This document shows, one piece after another, positions 24,734 to 34,394 of a stretch of DNA of 64,000 nucleotides. Every line of letters begins with the position of its first letter. The stretch's first letter is position 1. Position numbers and translations under genes: made by a program. The notes under the pieces are model-generated. The model was not told the origin of the DNA and did no database searches. It saw only the letters and a list, made by a program, of their open reading frames with translations. Source of the DNA: Candidatus Gastranaerophilales bacterium (GTDB taxonomy: Bacteria; Cyanobacteriota; Vampirovibrionia; Gastranaerophilales; Gastranaerophilaceae); NCBI GenBank assembly GCA_910587815.1, contig CAJUNK010000005.1, positions 1 to 64,000 of the forward strand. Direction: 5' to 3'.

Positions 24734-25087
24734 TTAAACAATATAAAAATTTCTTTTAACAAACCGTCTTTTTTTTGAGATAAAATCATCTTCAGATAAA
24801 AATATGGGGGGCAAAAAGCCTTTTGCAGCAAGAGAAAGCCAGGCCAAAAGGTGCGGGGATAATGATAATATGTTTAAATTATTGGAATTTATAAAGTTTA
24901 GAAAATTTATAGATGAAATTGAGCATACGTTACTTAAATCCAGTGCTATCCTTGTTTTTGCGTTTTTGAATTTTGATATTGCAGCATGAATTTCGCAGAG
25001 TATATTATCATCTAAATTTACATCAGCATTATTGTTAAGAATATTAAGGATATAAAATCCCTTCTTTTTCTTTGTTTCAATTGTCAT
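24734..25087 (-). CDS. STAS-like protein (divergent), 117 aa
   Basis: The pattern of beta-strand, KFKNAKTRIALDLSNVCSISSINFLNFI and following helix matches the STAS fold of anti-sigma-factor antagonists, where a serine follows the D-L-S/x-x-V core. The C-terminal 30 residues are basic and do not fit the family. A partner anti-sigma factor is not visible. The nearest gene is the pseudo-histidine kinase, transcribed divergently 169 bp away. Confidence 0.45.
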   Translation of the reverse strand: MTIETKKKKGFYILNILNNNADVNLDDNILCEIHAAISKFKNAKTRIALDLSNVCSISSINFLNFINSNNLNILSLSPHLLAWLSLAAKGFLPPIFLSEDDFISKKRRFVKRNFYIV

Positions 25088-25256
25088 ATTGTCATCCTTT
25101 TTTATGATTATAAACGCTTTTTGGGTTGAATTTAATTAGGCAAAAGTTAGAAAAATATTAAACTTTAGTATGATTTTTAACTAATTTGAATTTTTGTCAC
25201 ATTATGTTAAGATTATTAAATGAGGAACAGTTGAGAATAGACGGAAATTAATAATT

Positions 25257-26405
25257 ATGAATTTGTTTGCCCTTTTTTCAAATTTTTCAAGACCAAAAAA
25301 AGATGATTTATTTAATATTTATCCTGACGGAATCTTCATTGTATCAATGGATGGCAGGATTTTAGATGTAAATTTAAAAATTGTTGAATTGTATGGTTTT
25401 TCAAGATTTGATATGGTGGGGCAATATTTTTCAGAATATGTGCAAGGAGGCAGCGGCCTTTTAAATAAAATTGTGGCGCAAAAGCGTCCATCTGTTACAA
25501 AGGCCCAAACTGCAAAAGAAGAAGATGTTTATGTTGAAGTTGCAGCATCAAAAGACCTTGAAAATGATCGCGTATTTGTGACATTGAGGGATGTTACACA
25601 AAATTATAAGATGCAGAATATGGTGAATGGCGAATATGAAATTGCCAAAAAAATCATAGATGAAAAAAATACATTTTTGACTGAAGTTGCACCCGATATA
25701 ATATCCTCGCTTGATTCTGTTACAGGTTTTTCAAAGGCCCTTTTAGAAGGTATTGGCGGACATTTGGTTGAAAAACAGGAAAAGTATGTAAGTATTATTA
25801 ATAAAAATTCTAAAGATTTATCCTTTGATTTAGAAAAAATGTTTGATTTTTTCAGGCTTGAATCAGGGCTTTTTCAGTATGAATTTAAAACCTTTGATAT
25901 GGTTGATTTATTGACAAATGTTGCAAAAAAATATGAGTCATTATTTGAACAAAAAAAGATTGTTTTCAAATATGATTTTTCTGCTTTAACTACACGCGGA
26001 GCGTATTTGGACCCTGCTGTTATGGAGGATGTTGTAAAAAATATTTTAAATATTTCATACAGATGTGCAAATTTAGGCACAGTAACATTTAATGCCGGAA
26101 ATCCGCCAATAGAATTTCTTCAGGCAAATGGATATGATGTGACTGATGAAAATATTAAAAAACAATTTGCAATGTTTGAAATTAAAGATACAAGTTTTTC
26201 CCTAACGCCTGAGCAACTTGAAAATGTTTTCAATCCTTATTTTATAGATAATTCACAGAATAAAAATCCAATAGGCATCAAAATGACTTATCCTATTGTG
26301 AAAAAACATATAAAATACTTCAAGGGTGATGTTTGGGTATATTCAAAGGCGGGAGCAGGCACTATGGTGTGCATTCTTGTTCCCATTGAAAAGCAAACAT
26401 TGTAA
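25257..26405 (+). CDS. PAS domain protein with degenerate histidine-kinase core
   Basis: A 382-residue soluble protein: a PAS domain (about 18-115; IYPDGIFIVSMDGRILDVN), a HisKA-like helical hairpin (about 137-210) and an HATPase-like domain (about 215-380). The phospho-accepting histidine is absent: at the position of H in the F-L-x-x-x-S-H-E pattern there is P146 (FLTEVAPDI). The ATP-binding glycines are also lost: D-T-G-I-G-I is DTSFSL (311-316), and the second glycine box is NPIGIKMTYPIV. So it cannot work as an ordinary kinase; a binding or scaffold role is likely. It is followed 22 bp later by an ABC ATPase gene. Confidence 0.8.
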   Translation: MNLFALFSNFSRPKKDDLFNIYPDGIFIVSMDGRILDVNLKIVELYGFSRFDMVGQYFSEYVQGGSGLLNKIVAQKRPSVTKAQTAKEEDVYVEVAASKDLENDRVFVTLRDVTQNYKMQNMVNGEYEIAKKIIDEKNTFLTEVAPDIISSLDSVTGFSKALLEGIGGHLVEKQEKYVSIINKNSKDLSFDLEKMFDFFRLESGLFQYEFKTFDMVDLLTNVAKKYESLFEQKKIVFKYDFSALTTRGAYLDPAVMEDVVKNILNISYRCANLGTVTFNAGNPPIEFLQANGYDVTDENIKKQFAMFEIKDTSFSLTPEQLENVFNPYFIDNSQNKNPIGIKMTYPIVKKHIKYFKGDVWVYSKAGAGTMVCILVPIEKQTL

Positions 26406-26426
26406 AGATTTGGAAGCGGGTTATAC

Positions 26427-27500
26427 GTGTCAAAGGTAGAATTAGAAGGTATTTCAAAATCTTTTGATAAAAAGAGTATTTTATCTGATATAAGCATTGA
26501 TATTGAAGATAAAGAGTTTTGCGTGCTTGTAGGGGCATCAGGCTGTGGCAAGTCTACTTTGCTTCGTATTATAGCAGGGCTTGAAACACCTGATGAAGGA
26601 GCTATTTATATTGGGGGCAAGCTGGCTAATAATATTCAGCCAAAAGACAGAAATATTGCTTTTGTTTTTCAAAATTATGCACTGTATCCGCATTTAAGTG
26701 TTTATGACAATATGGCTTTTCCTCTAAAAATCAGAAAAATGAGCAAAAAAGCCATACAAAAGAGAGTTTTAGAAGCATCTGAAATTTTGGGTTTGGATGA
26801 ATTTTTAAAAAGAAAACCTAAGGAATTATCCGGCGGGCAAAGGCAAAGGGTGGCGCTTGGGCGTGCAATTGTGCGTGAACCTGAAGTGTTTTTAATGGAT
26901 GAACCTTTATCTAATTTAGATGCTAAACTTAGAATTCAAATGCGTTCTGAAATTAAAAAGCTGCAAAAAAGCCTAAATACAACTTTTATTTATGTTACCC
27001 ATGACCAGACAGAAGCACTTACTATGGGTGATAAAATTGTGATTTTAAATGAAGGAAAAATTCAGCAGACAGCAAAGCCTGAGGATATTTTTCTTCGTCC
27101 TGCAAATACTTTTGTGGCAACTTTTATGGGAAATTCGCCTATGAATTTGATTCCTGCCAAGATAAATGACGGTATTCTTTGTTTTGACAGAGTTATGGTG
27201 ACTTTATCTGATTTTTCGCGTCAAATTATTGGAAGCAGGAAAAAGGTTTTAGTTGGAATTCGCCCTGAAAATTTTTGTCCGTATTTTGAAACGATTATCC
27301 CTACTGGAATAAGGATGCATGTAGATATTGATTCTATTGAATCAAACGGGCCTGATAAAGAAATTCATTTTAAACTTGATGATACAGAAGTAGTTGCAAA
27401 AGTGGGCGCAAAGGTGAATTTTGGCAAAACAGCTGATTTTACTATTGACCCATCTGATTTTCATTTCTTTGATACTGTCACAAAGGAAAGAATAGTTTAG
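26427..27500 (+). CDS. sugar-type ABC transporter ATPase (MsmK/UgpC-like)
   Basis: A 357-residue ATPase of the carbohydrate importer class. Walker A GASGCGKST, Q-loop FQNYALYPH, signature LSGGQRQR, Walker B VFLMDEPLSNLD and the switch H (VTHDQTEA) are all intact. The C-terminal part (about 240-357) is a TOBE-type regulatory domain (VGIRPENF). No permease or binding-protein gene is beside it; such ATPases often serve several distant transporters. GTG start at 26427. Confidence 0.9.
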   Translation: MSKVELEGISKSFDKKSILSDISIDIEDKEFCVLVGASGCGKSTLLRIIAGLETPDEGAIYIGGKLANNIQPKDRNIAFVFQNYALYPHLSVYDNMAFPLKIRKMSKKAIQKRVLEASEILGLDEFLKRKPKELSGGQRQRVALGRAIVREPEVFLMDEPLSNLDAKLRIQMRSEIKKLQKSLNTTFIYVTHDQTEALTMGDKIVILNEGKIQQTAKPEDIFLRPANTFVATFMGNSPMNLIPAKINDGILCFDRVMVTLSDFSRQIIGSRKKVLVGIRPENFCPYFETIIPTGIRMHVDIDSIESNGPDKEIHFKLDDTEVVAKVGAKVNFGKTADFTIDPSDFHFFDTVTKERIV

Positions 27501-27503
27501 TTT

Positions 27504-27674
27504 TTATAGGGCTTCATCTTTTGTGTCTGGTTTTTCCACCCATACTTTTGTTTCACATACAGCACTTTTGAATGGATTGTGGGCATAGTTATATTCTAAA
27601 AAAGGGTTTTTAGCCTTTTTGTCATAAGCTTTTAATTGTTTATTTAATTCTTTTAAATACTCTTTAATATTCAT
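27504..27674 (-). CDS. small hypothetical protein, 56 aa
   Basis: A leftward frame starting MNIKEYLKELNKQLKAYDKK, with a plausible ribosome site (AGAGTG) before the ATG. It is rich in K and E, with aromatic residues (NPFLEYNYAHNPF) in its middle. No family recognised. It converges on the ABC ATPase gene, with stop codons 3 bp apart; such tight packing supports a real gene. Confidence 0.5.
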   Translation of the reverse strand: MNIKEYLKELNKQLKAYDKKAKNPFLEYNYAHNPFKSAVCETKVWVEKPDTKDEAL

Positions 27675-27911
27675 AGCTATCACTCTTTAATAATTTTTGT
27701 GCAAGGAAATTTATATATTCCACCATATCCAAATTATAGACTTTATATTTAAAATAATCACCCCTAAAATGCTAATATTTTGTTTTATAAGCTAGTACTT
27801 TAGGGCTAAGCGTTTGGTCTTATATTATATTGATTTAAATTGTGTTGATGCTACACTATATAGTGTAGAATACTAAAATGCCTGTATAAGCATATTTTTT
27901 CGAGGAGCTTT
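27675..27911. other. control region of the efflux operon
   Basis: A 237-bp AT-rich region between the small leftward gene and the efflux operon. It holds the promoter/operator at 27845-27874 and a GAGGAG ribosome site just before the ATG at 27912. Nothing else is recognised. Confidence 0.5.
27845..27874 (+). promoter_or_regulatory. efflux operon promoter with an 18-bp palindromic operator
   Basis: TTGATG (27845-27850) and AATACT (27869-27874) flank the perfect palindrome CTACACTATATAGTGTAG (27851-27868), which fills the spacer exactly. A dimeric repressor (TetR- or MarR-like) bound here would block RNA polymerase. No regulator gene is adjacent. Confidence 0.65.
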
Positions 27912-29162
27912 ATGAAAAGAAAAATTGGTATAATTCTGTTATTTGTGGTTTGTTTAGTGTTTGCAAGATTTGGCTTTGTTAAATTTATGGAAAGTCAGTC
28001 TGCTAAACAAAAAATGGCCTCTATGATGCCAAATGTAATGCTGGATACCGTAAAAGAGGAAGAGGTTTCAAATTCTATTGAAGCATCTGGCAGAATTACT
28101 GCAAAATATAGCGTTGATATAGTGGCAAAAGTTTCAGGTTCGCTTTTGCATAAGCATTTTACTGAAGGTGATTTTGTAAAAAAAGGACAGCTTTTATTTA
28201 CAATAGATCCGCAAGAATATGCGATTAATGTAAACAAAGCTGCTGCCAGTCTGCAAAATGCACAGGCTTTAGCATATCGTGCACAAAAAGATTACGAAAG
28301 AGCAAAGGAACTTGTTGCAAAAGATTTCATTGCAAAATCTACATACGACCAAAACTTGGCTGAAAGAAATGTTGCAAAAGCAAATATTCAATCTGCAAGT
28401 GCACAATTGAGTGATGCAAAAAGACTTTTGTCATATACAAGGATAACATCTCCTGTTTCAGGCAGAATTGGTATGGTAAATGTAACTGAAGGAAATTACA
28501 TTACAATGCAAACCGGTTCTCTTGCACGCGTTGTAAGTTTAGACCCTATTTATGTGAATTATTCTTTAGATTCAAAGCAATTTAATCAATTAAGAAATGA
28601 TACAATTTTGCCTACAGTAAAGCAAAACGAGCCTATAAGGGTACAGATTACTTTACCAGATGGCACAATTTACAAGCATGATGGAGATGAAGATTTCTTT
28701 GGAAATGAAATTTCACAAACTACAGGTTCTATTGCGCTTCGTGCAACATTTAAAAACCCTGAAAATACACTTGTTCCTGGTGATTTTGTAAAGGTTAAAA
28801 TATTTTCTAATACAAAGCATAAAAAACCTGTTGTGTTGCAATCTGCTGTTATGCAGGATTCTACAGGAAAATATGTGTATACTCTTGATGCTGATAATAA
28901 TGCTGTTGCAACATACATTACAACAGAAGGTGAAGTTGGCGATAAATACATAGTTAAAGATGGTTTAAAGCCTGGCGATAGCTATATTTCATACGGTGTT
29001 ATTAAAGTTAGGGCTGGTTCTAAAGTAAAAGTGATGGATGAAGCTGAATCAGAGACTGTGCTGAAAAAAGAAGCCCAAAATAATCCTGATGAGAATTCAG
29101 ACACTGCAAATAATTTTGATAATGCTAATAATGAAGCTTCTAATGAAGCCAATAAAGAATAA
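27912..29162 (+). CDS. RND efflux periplasmic adaptor (MexA/AcrA family)
   Basis: A 416-residue membrane-fusion protein with an N-terminal anchor (IGIILLFVVCLVFARFGFV). The lipoyl halves are VAKVSGSLLHKHFTEGDFVKKGQLLF and RITSPVSGRIGMVNVTEGNYI, flanking a coiled-coil hairpin (about 100-160). A beta-barrel and membrane-proximal domain follow, then an Asn/Glu-rich tail of about 30 residues. No lipobox is seen. It bridges the pump at 29182 and the TolC protein at 32483. First gene of the operon. Confidence 0.92.
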   Translation: MKRKIGIILLFVVCLVFARFGFVKFMESQSAKQKMASMMPNVMLDTVKEEEVSNSIEASGRITAKYSVDIVAKVSGSLLHKHFTEGDFVKKGQLLFTIDPQEYAINVNKAAASLQNAQALAYRAQKDYERAKELVAKDFIAKSTYDQNLAERNVAKANIQSASAQLSDAKRLLSYTRITSPVSGRIGMVNVTEGNYITMQTGSLARVVSLDPIYVNYSLDSKQFNQLRNDTILPTVKQNEPIRVQITLPDGTIYKHDGDEDFFGNEISQTTGSIALRATFKNPENTLVPGDFVKVKIFSNTKHKKPVVLQSAVMQDSTGKYVYTLDADNNAVATYITTEGEVGDKYIVKDGLKPGDSYISYGVIKVRAGSKVKVMDEAESETVLKKEAQNNPDENSDTANNFDNANNEASNEANKE

Positions 29163-29181
29163 AATAAGGAAATTAATATAA

Positions 29182-32100
29182 ATGTTTTCAAAGTTTTTCA
29201 TAGATAGGCCAAGATTTGCAATAGTGCTGTCACTTGTTATAGTTTTGGTGGGGCTTATTTGTCTTAAAGTACTTCCCTTGGAAGAATATCCAGATATAAC
29301 ACCACCCCAGGTAGTTGTTTCTGCAACATACACCGGTGCAAGTTCAGAGGTTGTTGAATCTACTGTGGCACAACCAATTGAAGCTCAGGTTAACGGTGTT
29401 GAAGATATGCTTTATATGACATCAACATCAAGTAATGGTACATATCAATTAAATGTATATTTTAAAACAGGGACTGACCCTGATATGGCGCTTGTAAACG
29501 TACAAAACAGGGTTTCTTTGGCAACTCCAAGACTTCCATCTGATGTACAAAGGTATGGTTTAACTACAAAGCGTTCCACACAGGGTGCTGGTCTTGTAAT
29601 GTATGCAATATATTCACCAGATAATTCTAAAAACCGGGTTGAAGTCAGCAATTACGCTTCAATTTATTTGAAGGATGAACTTGCACGTGTTGATGGTGTT
29701 GGTGAAGTTGGCGTACATGGCGCTAGAGATTATTCTATAAGGATTTGGCTTGATGCCAATAAAATGGCTGCTTTGAATGTTTCGCCTTTGGAGATTCAAA
29801 ACGCAGTTTCTGGACAAAATACGCAAATTCCTGCCGGGGATATTGGTGCAGAACCTTTGGTTAATAAGCATCAAATGAAAATAACTTTGAAAACTTCAGG
29901 CAGATTAACAACGCCTGAACAGTTTGCAAATATTATAATAAGGTCTAATCCTGATGGTTCAACAATTAAATTACAGGATGTTGCACGTGTTGAACTTGCT
30001 GGAGAAAGATATTCAAGCGAAGGACGTCTTAATGGTCAGGAGATTGCTGTACTTTCTGTAATGCAATTATCTGATGCAAATGCTATTCAAGTTGCTAATG
30101 ATTGCAACAAAAAAATGGAGGAAATGTCAGAAGATTTTCCTGAAGGCATTGCATATAAAGTGCTGCATGATACAACAGAGACTATTAAGGAATCTTTGGA
30201 AGAAGTAGTAAAAGCCATCGTTTTGGCTGTTATTTTAGTAACGCTTGTTGTATATTTATTCTTAGGAGACTGGAGAGCTTCAATTGTTCCGTTTGTTTCA
30301 ATTCCTGTATCACTTCTAGGAACTCTTGCGATATTTGCAATTTGCGGTTTTTCAATAAATACTTTAACATTGTTCGGCTTTGTACTTGCTGTTGGAACGG
30401 TTGTTGACGATAGTATTGTTGTTGTAGAAAACGTGCAAAGACACATTGAAGCTGGCAAAACACCAAAAGAGGCAACTTTAATTTCTATGGATGAAATTAC
30501 AGGGGCTGTTGTTGCAACATCTTTAGTTTTGATGGCAGTATTTGTTCCTTGCTGCTTTATTTCTGGTATTTCAGGTAAAATGTATCAGCAGTTTGCTGTA
30601 ACAATTGCTGCATCTATCGGTTTTTCTGTAGTTGTAGCTCTTACTTTGGCACCTGCGCTTTGTGCAACGATTTTAAGAAGCCAGGAAGAAATGCCGCACA
30701 GAACTTTTTATGAAAAATTTAGAGAATTATATGCAGGATATTGGACTAAGCATCATCCAAAAACCACAAAGCAAAAGATTAGAGCTTGGGGTGAATTTAT
30801 AGCCACAGCTTGGGAAATTTGCATTAAAAAGTATAACAGGTTCTTTGATAGAGTAAAAACATTCTATTTGAAAGGGTCTGACTATTATATTAAAAGCGGA
30901 AAAAATACAGTTGTAACCTATGCATTACTTGTTGCCTCATTGCTTGGACTGTTTAGATTGATTCCAACGGGCTTTTTGCCTGAATCTGATATGAGCTTTC
31001 TTTTGACTAATATCATTATGAAAGATGGAACTGCATTATCAAAAACATCTGAACTATCACGTGAAATTGAACAACAAATGATGAGACTGCCTGGCGTAAA
31101 ACAAATTGGTGGAATCATTGGTATGAATGGGGATAATACAGCACTTATCTTTATGGTATTAAAGCCGCATAAAGAAAGAAAATTGGAAACCCCTGGATTT
31201 TTGGCGCAACTTTTTATGAGCAAGGAAGAAAAAGCTAAATATGATACAAGTCTTGCCGGTTATAAAAGAAACGCTAATACTATAACATCACAATATAAAG
31301 AAGCACAAATTGTAACTTTTGTTCCGCCTGCAATTTCAGGTATGAGTATGTTTGGCGGTTTTGAATATCAATTTTTAGACAAAGGAAACAGAACTGCGCA
31401 AGAGCTTTATCAAGAAGCAATAAAAGTTATTGGAAGGGCAAATCAAAGTCCTAAATTAACTAGTGTTTATACACAATTTAATGCAAATATTCCGCAATTT
31501 TTAATTGATATTGATTATCCTAGGTTGAAAGCGCAAAATATACCTGAAGCTGAAGTAGCTGCCGCATTGTCTTCACAATTTGGTAGTTATTATATTAATG
31601 ACTTTAACCTTAAAGGCAGGGTTTTCAGGGTTATGATGCAGGCTGATGAACCTTACAGAAGTGTTCCATCAGATATGGATAAAGTTTATATCAAAACAAA
31701 TAACGGTACTTCTGCACCATTGAGTTCTGTTATAAGTGTTACACCTGTGACTGGCCCATATAGTGTAACAAGATTTAATATGTATAATTCAATACAGATT
31801 CAAGGAAGCCCTGCACAAGGACAATCTTCAGGCGATTCAATTAAAGAAATGGAAAAGATTTCAAAAGAAATGCTTGGTTCTGATCTTGGTTTTGCATGGT
31901 CTGGAACTACATTGCAGGAAATTGAATCAACAGGCCAAACCACAAGTGTTCTTATTATGTCTCTTGTGTTTGTATATTTATTCCTTGTCGCTTTGTATGA
32001 AAGCTGGATGCTTCCGATTGGTGTTATGCTTATTACGCCAATTGCTATGCTTGGTGCATTATTCTTACAATATGTCACAGGAAACCAGCTTGATATTTAT

Positions 32101-32490
32101 GCACAAATCGGGCTTATAATGTTGATTGGGCTTGCTGCAAAACAGGCAATTTTAATTGTTGAATTTGCTAAAGTTGCAAGAGAAGATGAAAATAAAACAA
32201 TCTATGAAGCTGCAATGGAAGCTGCTGATATTAGGTTCCGTGCTGTTATGATGACAGGTATAGCATTTATTTTAGGTATGGTGCCTTTGGTACTTGCTGT
32301 AGGTTCTGGTGCTGAATCAAGGCGTTCATTGGGTACAGCTGTATTTGGCGGCATGGTTATTGCTGTAACTGTTGGTGCGATTTTAGTTCCTGCTTTTTAT
32401 GCTCACATTCAGGCGCAAAGAGAAAAAGCTAAAAAAGATAGTGAACTTAGAAAACAAAGACACATTAAGGATATAAGAGAAAATGAATAA
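29182..32490 (+). CDS. RND multidrug efflux permease (HAE1/AcrB family)
   Basis: A 1,102-residue inner-membrane pump with twelve spans and two large periplasmic loops. It starts FSKFFIDRPRFAIVLSLVIVL, typical of AcrB proteins. The fourth helix VLAVGTVVDDSIVVVENV carries the paired Asp residues of the proton relay, and the tenth helix region has GLAAKQAILIVEFAK with its Lys. About 60 residues longer than AcrB, mostly in the loop between the two halves (around 510-570, basic). It exports hydrophobic compounds using the proton gradient. Follows the adaptor gene by 19 bp. Confidence 0.95.
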   Translation: MFSKFFIDRPRFAIVLSLVIVLVGLICLKVLPLEEYPDITPPQVVVSATYTGASSEVVESTVAQPIEAQVNGVEDMLYMTSTSSNGTYQLNVYFKTGTDPDMALVNVQNRVSLATPRLPSDVQRYGLTTKRSTQGAGLVMYAIYSPDNSKNRVEVSNYASIYLKDELARVDGVGEVGVHGARDYSIRIWLDANKMAALNVSPLEIQNAVSGQNTQIPAGDIGAEPLVNKHQMKITLKTSGRLTTPEQFANIIIRSNPDGSTIKLQDVARVELAGERYSSEGRLNGQEIAVLSVMQLSDANAIQVANDCNKKMEEMSEDFPEGIAYKVLHDTTETIKESLEEVVKAIVLAVILVTLVVYLFLGDWRASIVPFVSIPVSLLGTLAIFAICGFSINTLTLFGFVLAVGTVVDDSIVVVENVQRHIEAGKTPKEATLISMDEITGAVVATSLVLMAVFVPCCFISGISGKMYQQFAVTIAASIGFSVVVALTLAPALCATILRSQEEMPHRTFYEKFRELYAGYWTKHHPKTTKQKIRAWGEFIATAWEICIKKYNRFFDRVKTFYLKGSDYYIKSGKNTVVTYALLVASLLGLFRLIPTGFLPESDMSFLLTNIIMKDGTALSKTSELSREIEQQMMRLPGVKQIGGIIGMNGDNTALIFMVLKPHKERKLETPGFLAQLFMSKEEKAKYDTSLAGYKRNANTITSQYKEAQIVTFVPPAISGMSMFGGFEYQFLDKGNRTAQELYQEAIKVIGRANQSPKLTSVYTQFNANIPQFLIDIDYPRLKAQNIPEAEVAAALSSQFGSYYINDFNLKGRVFRVMMQADEPYRSVPSDMDKVYIKTNNGTSAPLSSVISVTPVTGPYSVTRFNMYNSIQIQGSPAQGQSSGDSIKEMEKISKEMLGSDLGFAWSGTTLQEIESTGQTTSVLIMSLVFVYLFLVALYESWMLPIGVMLITPIAMLGALFLQYVTGNQLDIYAQIGLIMLIGLAAKQAILIVEFAKVAREDENKTIYEAAMEAADIRFRAVMMTGIAFILGMVPLVLAVGSGAESRRSLGTAVFGGMVIAVTVGAILVPAFYAHIQAQREKAKKDSELRKQRHIKDIRENE

Positions 32491-34279
32491 AATATATATT
32501 TCTTTATTATTGTTAACATTTGTTTATACAACTGCTTGTGCTAATGTTCAAGCGGAAGATTTTCCTGATCTTTTGCCATCTGCTGATGTGCAAAAAATGA
32601 TGAATATTAGTCCAAAAGTTGAAACTGTAAAAGCTGACAAAAATGCAATTATTGAGGTTTCTAATAAAAATCTTGATAAAAAAGCTTTAATTAAAAAAGA
32701 GAAAGAAGAAAAAAAAGCTGCAAAAGCCGCTCTTAAAGATGCTGAAAAAAAAGCAAAAGAAGCTGAAGCCAAGGCAAAGCAGGATAATAAAACTAAGGCT
32801 GCTGTAAATAAAAAAGCATCTGAAAAGGAAATAAATAAAAACGAAGTCACAAAGGCTGATGATAAAGAAGAAATAAGCGCTGTTGAAAATAAAAAATTAA
32901 CACGTGAGCAAAGAAGAATAGAAAAGAAAAAAGAAGAATATAAAGATTATTTAATTCCAACAGAAGGGTATATGCCGGTTGGAAATGTAGAGGATAGAAG
33001 CACTACAATTACCGGCTCTATTCAAAAAACTCTAGAGTTCAATTTGGCAGATTGTTTAGAACTTGCCCTTATTAACCACCCAAAAATAAAAGCAGCCTAT
33101 GCCAGTGCTTCTGCTAAAAAATCTGAGAAGAATGCAAATCTTTCAGCAAATTATGGCACTCAGTTTAATATAAATATGGGGCTTACCCGCGTAAAGCCCG
33201 ATACAAGTGCCATGCGTGGAATGAGTGCTGGTTCATATACAAAATATTTACTCGGAACAATTGGTGTATCCCAGCTGGTGTATGATTTTGGCGTAACTCA
33301 AAACCAATATACTATTGATAAGCTGGCTTGGGAAAGTTCCAAAACATATATTGAATCTGTTGTAAATGATATAATTTGCACAGTAAAAGACAGCTACTAT
33401 AATTTGCTTTTTGCTATTGCAAAAAAACAGGTGGCGCTTGAAACTGTAGAACAATATACACAGATGTATAATCAAGCTCATGCTTTTTATGAAGTGGGTA
33501 CAAAGCCAAAGGTGGATGTAACAATTGCATCTGCCAATCTTGCTGATGCTCAATCAAGCTTAATTGAGGCTACAAACAATGTAGATATTGCGATTTCTAA
33601 ATTAAATAATGCTATGGGACTGCCTTTTGTTCCAGCTTATGTTGTCGATACATCAATTCCTTTTCAGAATGTAGACATTTCAATGAAAGAAGCAGTTGAG
33701 ATTGCAAATAATAATCGTCCAGATTTAAAGATAAATCTTTTGCAGATGGAACAAGCTAATCAATATGTTAAATTGGCAAAGAAAAGTTATTTTCCCGCTT
33801 TACAGTTTCAAGGTAATTGGTCTGTTGGAGGCAGGGAAGATTTTACCGATACAAATTGGTATGATTTAGGCGGATATTTACAGTTTCCTGTGGTGAATCC
33901 GCTCTTAATTAAAAATCAGATTTCACAGGCAAAATCTTTATATGAGCAAGAACAATATAATGTAAAATCAAATGTAAATGATATATATTATGAAATTCAG
34001 CAGGCGTATGTAAAACTTATGGATGCAAAAGAAAGAATCCCATCCACAAAACTTACTGTAAAAGAGGCTAAAGAAAGTTATGAACTTTCCCAAGGTAGAT
34101 ATAGAGTGGGTGTTTGCGATGCAATAGAGCTTCGAGACGCACAGGTGCAGTATGCTAATGCAAAACTTGCCTACATTAATACGCTTTATGCATACAATAG
34201 TGCAAAAGCCTTATTGGAACGTGCTATTGGGCAAACTATAAAACCTGCTAATGATAATTTTGAAAATATAGAGATTTAA
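32483..34279 (+). CDS. TolC-family outer membrane channel with a Lys-rich N-terminal extension
   Basis: A 598-residue protein. After a signal peptide (LLLLTFVYTTACANVQA) comes a region of about 110 residues (50-160) made almost wholly of K, E, A and D in coiled-coil style (KKEKEEKKAAKAALKDAEKKAK). The TolC domain follows (about 180-590) with LADCLELALINHPKIKAA and its internal repeat KEAVEIANNNRPDLKINL. The outer-membrane channel implies a diderm envelope. The extension is absent from ordinary TolC and would lie in the periplasm, where it could touch peptidoglycan. Overlaps the pump gene by 8 nt. Confidence 0.9.
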   Translation: MNKIYISLLLLTFVYTTACANVQAEDFPDLLPSADVQKMMNISPKVETVKADKNAIIEVSNKNLDKKALIKKEKEEKKAAKAALKDAEKKAKEAEAKAKQDNKTKAAVNKKASEKEINKNEVTKADDKEEISAVENKKLTREQRRIEKKKEEYKDYLIPTEGYMPVGNVEDRSTTITGSIQKTLEFNLADCLELALINHPKIKAAYASASAKKSEKNANLSANYGTQFNINMGLTRVKPDTSAMRGMSAGSYTKYLLGTIGVSQLVYDFGVTQNQYTIDKLAWESSKTYIESVVNDIICTVKDSYYNLLFAIAKKQVALETVEQYTQMYNQAHAFYEVGTKPKVDVTIASANLADAQSSLIEATNNVDIAISKLNNAMGLPFVPAYVVDTSIPFQNVDISMKEAVEIANNNRPDLKINLLQMEQANQYVKLAKKSYFPALQFQGNWSVGGREDFTDTNWYDLGGYLQFPVVNPLLIKNQISQAKSLYEQEQYNVKSNVNDIYYEIQQAYVKLMDAKERIPSTKLTVKEAKESYELSQGRYRVGVCDAIELRDAQVQYANAKLAYINTLYAYNSAKALLERAIGQTIKPANDNFENIEI

Positions 34280-34394
34280 GCAACTTAAAAGTTTGGATAA
34301 AAATATATTCTCGTTCTGGATAGCCTAGGGTGGGAATTTTTATGTCAATATTTCTTTTTATAATCCATTAAGTGATAAAAAAGGAGAAAATATA

